Below are positions 58,574-64,000 of a DNA stretch of 64,000 nt, in pieces. The translations under genes and the position numbers were made by a program. Numbering within the stretch: the stretch's first letter is position 1; every line of letters starts with the position of its first letter. Location of the stretch: the NCBI RefSeq assembly GCF_021432065.1, contig NZ_CP090364.1:1-64000 (forward strand). Reading direction: 5' to 3'. Below the pieces are notes generated by a model. The model searched no databases and was not told the origin of the DNA. It was given only the letters and a program-made list of their open reading frames with translations. The stretch is from Photobacterium sp. TLY01 (GTDB taxonomy: Bacteria; Pseudomonadota; Gammaproteobacteria; Enterobacterales; Vibrionaceae).

Positions 58574-59941
58574 TCAGAAAATCAGGTGCGCCATCAGCGC
58601 AATCACCGGCAGAGTTACCAGGGTACGCAGAATGAAGATCACGAACAGCTCCCAGGCTTTCACCGGAATTTTGCTGCCCAGCAGCAGGGCGCCGATTTCA
58701 GACATATAAATCAGCTGTGTCACAGACAGCGCTGCAATCACGAAACGGGTCAGATCGCTCTGAATGTCCGCGGCCAGAATCGCCGGCAGGAACATATCCG
58801 CAAAACCAACGACTATGGTTTTCGATGCCTCGGCAGCTTCCGGGATTTGCAGCAGTTCCAGTAGCGGGATAAAGGGTTTACCCAGCCAGTCAAACACAGG
58901 CGTGTTTTCAGCAATCAGCAGTGCCAGGGTACCAATGGCCATCACCACAGGCAGAACGCCGAACACCATGTCGACAGCCGCTTTCACACCGTCATTGACG
59001 ACTTTACGTAAGCTGGTGACTTTATTGGCGCGCTCAAAGGCTTTCTCAAGGCCAAAGCTCAGTACCGTATGACCGTTCGGCAGGGCATCCATGTTGGCAT
59101 CGGCCGGTGTACCGCACACATATTCATTGCGCTTGCGGCTAAGAGGCGGCAGACGCGGCACAACAATGGCAGCGACCACACCCGCCAGACACACAGTGGC
59201 GTAGAAAGGCAGGAACATGTGTTCTAGTTTCACCTGAGCGATCACAACCAGACTGAACGTAATAGAAACCGCAGAGAAGGTAGTCCCGATCACCGCCGCT
59301 TCACGTTTGGTATAAAACCCTTCTTCATATTGTTTGCTGGTCAGCAGGACACCGACACTGCCGTCGGCCAGCCAGGAGGCCAGACAGTCGATCGCGGAAC
59401 GACCCGGCAGGTTGAACAGCGGACGCATGACTTTGGTCAGCATTGCACCAAAGAATTCCAGCAGACCAAAGTTCGTCAGCAGGGGCAGGAAAAAGCCCGC
59501 ACACAGGAAGACTGCAAACAGCACGGGCAGCAGGTCGTTCAGTACCAAACCGCCGGTGTTGCCGTCAAAGATAGCAGCCGGTCCGACTTTAAAAAACGTC
59601 AGAATCGCAAAGGTCGCGCCCAGCAATTGAACGATGTACCAAGGCAGGCTTGGCTTAAACAAATTGGCAATAAAAGGTTTGCGTTCAATAAAACGGGGTT
59701 TGGTGAGGCGAACCAGGGTCGAGCAAAGCGCCGTCAGGGTAATGACGGTGGTGACGATGGCCGTCAGGCTACCTTCAAACAGGTTCTGGATTGCTTTCGC
59801 CATCAAGGCAATAGGGATGGTTATCTCTCCACCTACGGTGATTGGTGCCATAAACAGCAGCACACCGATGAATGATGGCAGAATAAACATGAGCCAAGGC
59901 GCTTTACGTTTTTTTGCGCCAGTTATCACTTGTTCTGACAT
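58574..59941 (-). CDS. YjiH-type nucleoside-recognition (Gate) membrane protein
   Basis: The 455-residue protein has many membrane segments and Gate-domain blocks, such as LNDLLPVLFAVFLCAGFFLPLL, GRSAIDCLASWLADGSVGVLL and VGFADMFLPAILAADIQSDL. This fits the YjiH/SpmA-type family, which is suggested to move nucleosides or other small molecules but has no proven substrate here. It is single-cistron, convergent with the sugar operon. Confidence 0.82.
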   Translation of the reverse strand: MSEQVITGAKKRKAPWLMFILPSFIGVLLFMAPITVGGEITIPIALMAKAIQNLFEGSLTAIVTTVITLTALCSTLVRLTKPRFIERKPFIANLFKPSLPWYIVQLLGATFAILTFFKVGPAAIFDGNTGGLVLNDLLPVLFAVFLCAGFFLPLLTNFGLLEFFGAMLTKVMRPLFNLPGRSAIDCLASWLADGSVGVLLTSKQYEEGFYTKREAAVIGTTFSAVSITFSLVVIAQVKLEHMFLPFYATVCLAGVVAAIVVPRLPPLSRKRNEYVCGTPADANMDALPNGHTVLSFGLEKAFERANKVTSLRKVVNDGVKAAVDMVFGVLPVVMAIGTLALLIAENTPVFDWLGKPFIPLLELLQIPEAAEASKTIVVGFADMFLPAILAADIQSDLTRFVIAALSVTQLIYMSEIGALLLGSKIPVKAWELFVIFILRTLVTLPVIALMAHLIF

Positions 59942-60306
59942 GATTGACCTTTAAGTAACTGATACAACGTGTTTTTATGCTGAGTTGAGTGAATATTCTC
60001 AGCATGAACATGCAGTTATTATTAATATAATCGGGGCGAAGGTTACATTTTTTATCACTGCAATGGAATACTTCTCTGAAAGAATCATCTAATTATGCAT
60101 TGTAAATTAGACGTTATGATAAGTTACTCACGTTTAACAACGATATATCTTGCATTACATTTTTCACTGGTATTGGCCGCCTGGAAAGATTTGTGCAGCA
60201 CTTCACTGTTATTGATATTGTCATTGTTAAGCGTAAAACCGCTTATATAATGGGCGCTTCTTGATGACTTTTTTGACAAATTCACAGCAAAAAAATACTA
60301 ATACTT
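59942..60306. other. Divergent promoter region before the TraF-like gene
   Basis: This 365-base AT-rich region contains a TTGTTA-16-TATAAT promoter (60224-60251) and a TTGACA (60273-60278) with a TACTAA 17 bases later (60296-60301), both pointing at the TraF-like gene. No other feature is recognised. Confidence 0.55.
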
Positions 60307-61548
60307 ATGAATATTAAATTGCAGGGACTCACACTGGCAGTGGCAACAGCTATGTCTGTCAGCACATTTTCAGTTCAAGCGGCGGTGAATGGTGCGGATG
60401 CACGCAGTGTCGCGATGGGTGGCACAGGGGTGGCATCCGCGAGTTATCTCACGGCCAGTTTTTATAACCCGGCGCTGGTAGCCCATTACAGCCAGACCGA
60501 TGATTTTGGTGTGCTATTACCCGCGGTTGGGATCAGTATTCATGATCCGGATGACCTGAATCAGAAAGTGGAAGATTTCCAGGATGTGAATGATGAGCTG
60601 GAAATGGCGATCAATAATAGCGGTGGCAGCCCGGTTTCAGATGCATTAGTCAATGACTGGAAAGCGGCATTGATGGCCATGGATGAAGGCAAGCTCAAAG
60701 CTGACATCAGTGTGGGGGCTGTAGTTGCAGTGCCGAACCGCTACCTGAGCATGAGTTTGTTTACCCAGGCCCAGGTTGTCAGCCTGGCACAGGCCAACAT
60801 CGATCCTGATGATTTGGCCGGTGTGGATGGTTCGAACCCGCCGGATCTCGACAATCTCCAGTCTGATGTGCTGGGTATTGCCGGTGGCATTGTTGATGTC
60901 GGTTTAACCATGGGTAAATCTTTCGAATTACCGATTGTGGCGCTGCCGGAGCAGAAACTGTCGGTGGGTATTTCGCCCAAGATTCAGCAGCTGATTGCGG
61001 TCAGCTTCCAAAACACCGTCAGCCAGTTTGATAACAGTGACTTCGAATTTGAAAACGAATATCAGGATGATACGGCCTTCAACCTGGATATCGGTCTGGC
61101 ATATCAGCCGATCCCGACGGTAACCCTGGGTTTCAGTGGCCGTAACCTGTTTAAGCAGGCGCTGGAAACCAACACACCGGAATCTCCCGCAGGTCAGCCA
61201 GGCAAATTTACCAGCAAGACTTTGCTGGTTGAGCCGAAATACACTTTGGGTGCGGCATACAGCAACAGCTGGTTTACTGCCGCTGCTGATGTGGATTTGA
61301 CGGAGCAGAAGTACTTCAAAGAGTTTGATCTGGCGACGCAATATGCGCGTCTGGGTATGGAGCTGAATGGCTGGGACTGGGTACAGTTCCGTGCCGGTTA
61401 CAGCCTGAGCCTGACTGACTCTGCAGAAGATACTATGAGTGCGGGGATCGGCCTGAGTCCGTTTGGCGTGGTTGCTGTTGATCTGGCATTGCAATACGGC
61501 CAGGACAATAACTACGGTGCGGCCCTGCAGTTCGGCTTTACGATGTAA
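60307..61548 (+). CDS. TraF-like outer-membrane barrel protein
   Basis: The 413-residue product starts with a signal peptide (MNIKLQGLTLAVATAMSVSTFSVQA) and the block ADARSVAMGGTGVASASYLTASFYNPALVA, characteristic of the TraF_2 family often mislabelled conjugal transfer protein TraF. The rest looks like a FadL-type beta-barrel, ending in aromatic YGAALQFGFTM. It is probably an outer-membrane channel for hydrophobic molecules. No Shine-Dalgarno sequence precedes the ATG. It is single-cistron and no conjugation genes are nearby. Confidence 0.78.
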   Translation: MNIKLQGLTLAVATAMSVSTFSVQAAVNGADARSVAMGGTGVASASYLTASFYNPALVAHYSQTDDFGVLLPAVGISIHDPDDLNQKVEDFQDVNDELEMAINNSGGSPVSDALVNDWKAALMAMDEGKLKADISVGAVVAVPNRYLSMSLFTQAQVVSLAQANIDPDDLAGVDGSNPPDLDNLQSDVLGIAGGIVDVGLTMGKSFELPIVALPEQKLSVGISPKIQQLIAVSFQNTVSQFDNSDFEFENEYQDDTAFNLDIGLAYQPIPTVTLGFSGRNLFKQALETNTPESPAGQPGKFTSKTLLVEPKYTLGAAYSNSWFTAAADVDLTEQKYFKEFDLATQYARLGMELNGWDWVQFRAGYSLSLTDSAEDTMSAGIGLSPFGVVAVDLALQYGQDNNYGAALQFGFTM

Positions 61549-61912
61549 TCACCCGGAATGCATCGTGCGCAGCCCGTCATTCATTTGGCGGGCTGTGTAT
61601 ATGATAAATATATTGATTACATGAAATGCTAGTGTTGAGTCCAAAAATAAAAACAATATTAGCCAGGTTTTTATAATCAATTGAAAATAAATAAAAAACA
61701 ATTCCTGCTTTATTTATCTTCAGTAGAATTCCCCAGAATCTTAGCTAACCTCATAAGCAATGAAGTGATTCTTCATTGAAAGGCGAAAAAACAAAGGAAA
61801 TAAAGAGTCGATCTTTATTTTATTGTTCCCGCTATTTTTTTTATCGTACTTATTCTTTTGTTCAGGGTGCGATGAAAAGGGACATTACCATAAAAATATG
61901 AGGAACAACGTC
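61549..61912. other. AT-rich gap before the PixA/AidA-like gene
   Basis: This 364-base stretch is strongly AT-rich and holds the hairpin at 61570. A ribosome-binding AGGAAC lies just before ATG 61913. Nothing else is recognised. Confidence 0.5.
61570..61595 (+). terminator. Hairpin after the TraF-like gene
   Basis: CAGCCCG and CGGGCTG arms form a stem; the T-run is poor, so it may be a weak terminator. Confidence 0.5.
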
Positions 61913-62437
61913 ATGGCTAGTATTAATAAAGTTGAAATCGTTATCGATTGCGAAGCCATTGAAAATGGTGCACAGGGCTATCAAGCGGTGCAGATGTTTG
62001 CTGATCCCAGCCTGGTCATCGATAACTCACAGGGTTCTTATGAGCTGAGTATCAAGGTCAATAATGGCGATGTGATTCGCTGGTCCGCGTTTCCGAAAGT
62101 GAGTGTCGCGGAAGATGGCAGTCATTATTCAGTGCTGATTGATGCTGAACATGAATGGAACAGTACCCTGATCAAAGGCTGGTCGGCTTATCAGGGTAAT
62201 ACACAAGTTTATGTCTATCAGGAAGACGGCATTCCGATGAACGACAGTGTCAATGTGCCCTTTGTTCGCCAGACCGCCTACATGCCGTATGTTCAGGCAA
62301 CAGCCACACTGCCGGGCCGCCCGAATCCGGGCACTCAGCAAAAAGCGGCGTATACATTCTGGGTACAAGTTTTTAAAGATGATCAGCTGATTAAAGAAAT
62401 TAACTGGGACCCTTATGTGACTGCTGTTCAACCCTAA
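61913..62437 (+). CDS. PixA/AidA-family inclusion-body protein
   Basis: The product from ATG 61913 (MASINKVEIVIDCEAIENG) is 174 residues and resembles the PixA/AidA family: repeats of beta-strands, with VNNGDVIRWSAFPKV and the C-terminal TFWVQVFKDDQLIKEINWDPYV. Family members form inclusion bodies or are quorum-regulated in other bacteria. No signal peptide is present at this start. The frame extends upstream to 61823 with an odd hydrophobic lead, but it begins with TTG and is not preferred. A perfect 14-base-pair hairpin follows. Confidence 0.65.
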   Translation: MASINKVEIVIDCEAIENGAQGYQAVQMFADPSLVIDNSQGSYELSIKVNNGDVIRWSAFPKVSVAEDGSHYSVLIDAEHEWNSTLIKGWSAYQGNTQVYVYQEDGIPMNDSVNVPFVRQTAYMPYVQATATLPGRPNPGTQQKAAYTFWVQVFKDDQLIKEINWDPYVTAVQP

Positions 62438-62451
62438 TTACTTTTGATAAC

Positions 62452-62490
62452 ACCCAATAGCGAGCGTTATTTTTGCTCGCTATTGGGTTT
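62452..62490 (+). terminator. Terminator after the PixA/AidA-like gene
   Basis: ACCCAATAGCGAGC and GCTCGCTATTGGGT form a perfect 14-base-pair stem with a 9-base loop. T residues follow but are interrupted. Confidence 0.8.
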
Positions 62491-62533
62491 ATTGGTTTTT
62501 GATTGGTTTTTGATTGATTCAAGCATTTCATCT

Positions 62534-62863
62534 TCAAGCGGTTTTCATCACAATCACAGCAGCAATTACCACAAATATCCCGGCCCAGCCAAGAGGAGAC
62601 AGACGCTGCTGAAATAAAACTGAGCCGCCAACGGCGGTGCCCAGAATACCAATCGCGCCCCACGATGCATAAGCCACCGCTAAATCAATCTCTTTCACGG
62701 CCTGAGCCAGCAGCGTAAAGGCACACAAAACCAGCGCGATAGACAAGCCTCCCCAGAACTTGTGTTTAAAACCATTCGAACGGGTCAGCGCCATATTCGC
62801 AGCAATATCGACGATAGCCGCCAGCACCACAAAACCGAAGGATAAGGTAAAAAACTGATTCAT
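62534..62863 (-). CDS. mdtI: Spermidine export protein MdtI (SMR family)
   Basis: This small multidrug-resistance protein exports spermidine together with MdtJ. The start at 62863 (MNQFFTLSFG) has AGGAG upstream and overlaps the mdtJ stop as ATGA; the product is about 109 residues, as in E. coli MdtI. Four membrane segments and the family blocks LAQAVKEIDLAVAYASWGAIGI and GWAGIFVVIAAVIVMK match MdtI closely. Confidence 0.92.
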   Translation of the reverse strand: MNQFFTLSFGFVVLAAIVDIAANMALTRSNGFKHKFWGGLSIALVLCAFTLLAQAVKEIDLAVAYASWGAIGILGTAVGGSVLFQQRLSPLGWAGIFVVIAAVIVMKTA

Positions 62864-63246
62864 GACAGACTCCTGGAGGCAGACGCACACCGGGCAGAAG
62901 ATGTATCCTGATCTTGCTCCGGTTGCGACTCACCCAAGGTCACCATCACAATCCCCACGACCGCCAGGCCCAGGCCCAACAGCTCCTGCAGACTCAGATC
63001 GGCCTCAAAGACAAACAGCGAAACCAGCGTGATCAGCGCGATGCCGAGTCCTTCCCAGACCGCATAGGCCACACCGATGGCGATTTTTTTCGCGGCCAGC
63101 GACAGAAAGTAATAAGACACAGTGATCAGGAGATACATCACGCCGTATCCCCACAGTGAATTTTCCTCTCCGATCAGATTCATGGTGCTGGTGCCGGCCA
63201 CTTCAGAAGTAATGGCCAACAGCAGAAAGATTCGTGCAATAAACAT
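62860..63246 (-). CDS. mdtJ: Spermidine export protein MdtJ (SMR family)
   Basis: The 128-residue partner of MdtI has four membrane segments, with ITSEVAGTSTMNLIG and AAKKIAIGVAYAVWEGLGIALITLVS resembling E. coli MdtJ. The order mdtJ-mdtI and the 4-base overlap match E. coli. A LysR gene follows on the same strand upstream. Confidence 0.92.
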   Translation of the reverse strand: MFIARIFLLLAITSEVAGTSTMNLIGEENSLWGYGVMYLLITVSYYFLSLAAKKIAIGVAYAVWEGLGIALITLVSLFVFEADLSLQELLGLGLAVVGIVMVTLGESQPEQDQDTSSARCASASRSLS

Positions 63247-63422
63247 GCTATACCTGCCAATGAATGAACATTAATGGATAGCAAAGGATTGCCAGGCCAC
63301 ACAGCGAATTGAAACCTGTTAAAGAATTAGGCTGAGATAACGGGCAATGCTTTGCAATACAAGGCAAGATTAGCCGTTGGCCAGAGCGGGGAACAGGTAT
63401 ATGAGATATTCAATTATGAATA

Positions 63423-64000
63423 TCACTGAACTTTGACAGGTCCCGCTTGAAAACATTTCTTTATGACTCGATGTAAATGCTGGTGGAGCGGGTGATTGCG
63501 GTTGGACTGGACAAAACCACCGGAAATCACAAAGTCACTGAATTCACGGTTGACGGCTGGCATCGGGTAGGCGGCCAGCGCCGGAAACAGCCGGGTCGTA
63601 CTCGTACTGGCATACATGATGGCATCCGTATCCAGCAGCATTTGGGCTGCCAAGCGCAGGTTATAGGTTTTCAGCAGCACCCGTGGCTGGTAGCCCATGC
63701 GCTGATATTCCGACTCGACGGTACATAACGGGTTGTATGAGGCCGGTGCCGGCAGGGAAATGATCGGCAACTGCGAGACCGTCTCCCAGTCATTTACATC
63801 TTGATGTTGCGATAAAGTCGGGTGGTTCTGCCGTGCCACAATCATTCGCTTTTCGGTAAAGAGCGGCCGCATATAGAGATCTTTGGGCAGCTCGGTTTCC
63901 TGATCCAGCATGCAGTAGTCGTGCTGCCCATCCAGCATTTCCTCCTGACTGTAGCTGTTCCAGTTCGAAAAGGTAAAGGTCGCCTTCGGGAACGACTGAT
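63423..64000 (-). CDS. LysR-family regulator, 5' end outside window
   Basis: Only the C-terminal part of the inducer-binding domain is visible, reading from position 64000 without a stop (QSFPKATFTFSNW, then MLDGQHDYCMLDQETELPK). About 192 residues are seen; the helix-turn-helix lies beyond the window. It is transcribed toward mdtJI and ends about 175 bases before it, so it may control that pair. The ATG at 63938 is internal and not the real start. Confidence 0.82.
   Translation of the reverse strand, partial: QSFPKATFTFSNWNSYSQEEMLDGQHDYCMLDQETELPKDLYMRPLFTEKRMIVARQNHPTLSQHQDVNDWETVSQLPIISLPAPASYNPLCTVESEYQRMGYQPRVLLKTYNLRLAAQMLLDTDAIMYASTSTTRLFPALAAYPMPAVNREFSDFVISGGFVQSNRNHPLHQHLHRVIKKCFQAGPVKVQ

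Noticed and set aside
60307..61548. TraF-like name taken as evidence of a conjugation system
   Set aside because: The family is an outer-membrane barrel group with a misleading name, and no other transfer gene is near.

Overview
This window is origin-proximal chromosome from a gammaproteobacterium of the family Vibrionaceae. It opens inside dnaA and continues dnaN-recF-gyrB. It then carries ibpA, avtA, glyS-glyQ, mneA, tusA, fadBA, yigZ-trkH-hemG, a complete rRNA operon, ilvY/ilvC, ubiK, a vexRAB-like efflux operon, rep, a cytochrome c5 gene, a tRNA cluster and a peptide-type ABC operon. From memory this order closely follows the start of Vibrio cholerae chromosome I. GC content looks near 50 percent by eye, which would fit a Photobacterium, Grimontia or Enterovibrio-type genome. 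The family is well supported; the genus is a guess.

Layout. 1-6005: replication and DNA topology genes. 6025-10585: an acyl-CoA ligase and AidB-like acyl-CoA dehydrogenase operon, divergent from an AraC-type regulator, sitting between gyrB and ibpA. 10670-15250: ibpA with a sigma-32 promoter and a probable ROSE-type RNA thermometer, an acetyltransferase, avtA and a DUF1835 protein, with four near-perfect ParB-binding (parS) sites between these genes. 15392-21961: glycyl-tRNA synthetase, an OmpA-like lipoprotein, the manganese exporter mneA under a yybP-ykoY riboswitch, tusA, a small membrane protein and acuI. 22112-25461: the fadBA beta-oxidation operon. 25950-28595: yigZ-trkH-hemG. 28669-34669: rrn operon with two promoters, 16S, tRNA-Glu, tRNA-Lys, tRNA-Val, 23S, 5S, tRNA-Asp and terminator. 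34909-38616: a divergent S-adenosylhomocysteine-hydrolase-like protein following ilvY, opposite ilvC. 38690-46633: ubiK, vexRAB, rep, cytochrome c5. 46929-47920: tRNA-Arg, then two His-Pro pairs, followed by tandem repeats that each carry the 3' end of tRNA-Pro. 48514-53915: peptide-type ABC importer. 54276-58502: glucose-type ABC importer. 58574-64000: a YjiH-type membrane protein, a TraF-like outer-membrane barrel, a PixA/AidA-like protein, mdtJI and a truncated LysR regulator.

How it fits together. Most genes are core housekeeping. Chromosome segregation is represented by the parS cluster 11-15 kb from dnaA. The fatty-acid genes (acyl-CoA ligase, AidB-like dehydrogenase, acuI, fadBA) lie in two separate blocks, with palindromic candidate operators upstream of fadB and acuI. 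Several genes show RNA-level control signals: ibpA (thermometer), mneA (Mn riboswitch) and the rRNA operon (boxA antitermination).

No transposon, prophage, CRISPR array or defence island was recognised. The strongest candidates for something little described are the tRNA-Pro 3'-end tandem repeats (47266-47920) and the degenerate SAH-hydrolase-like gene tied to ilvY (34909-36117).
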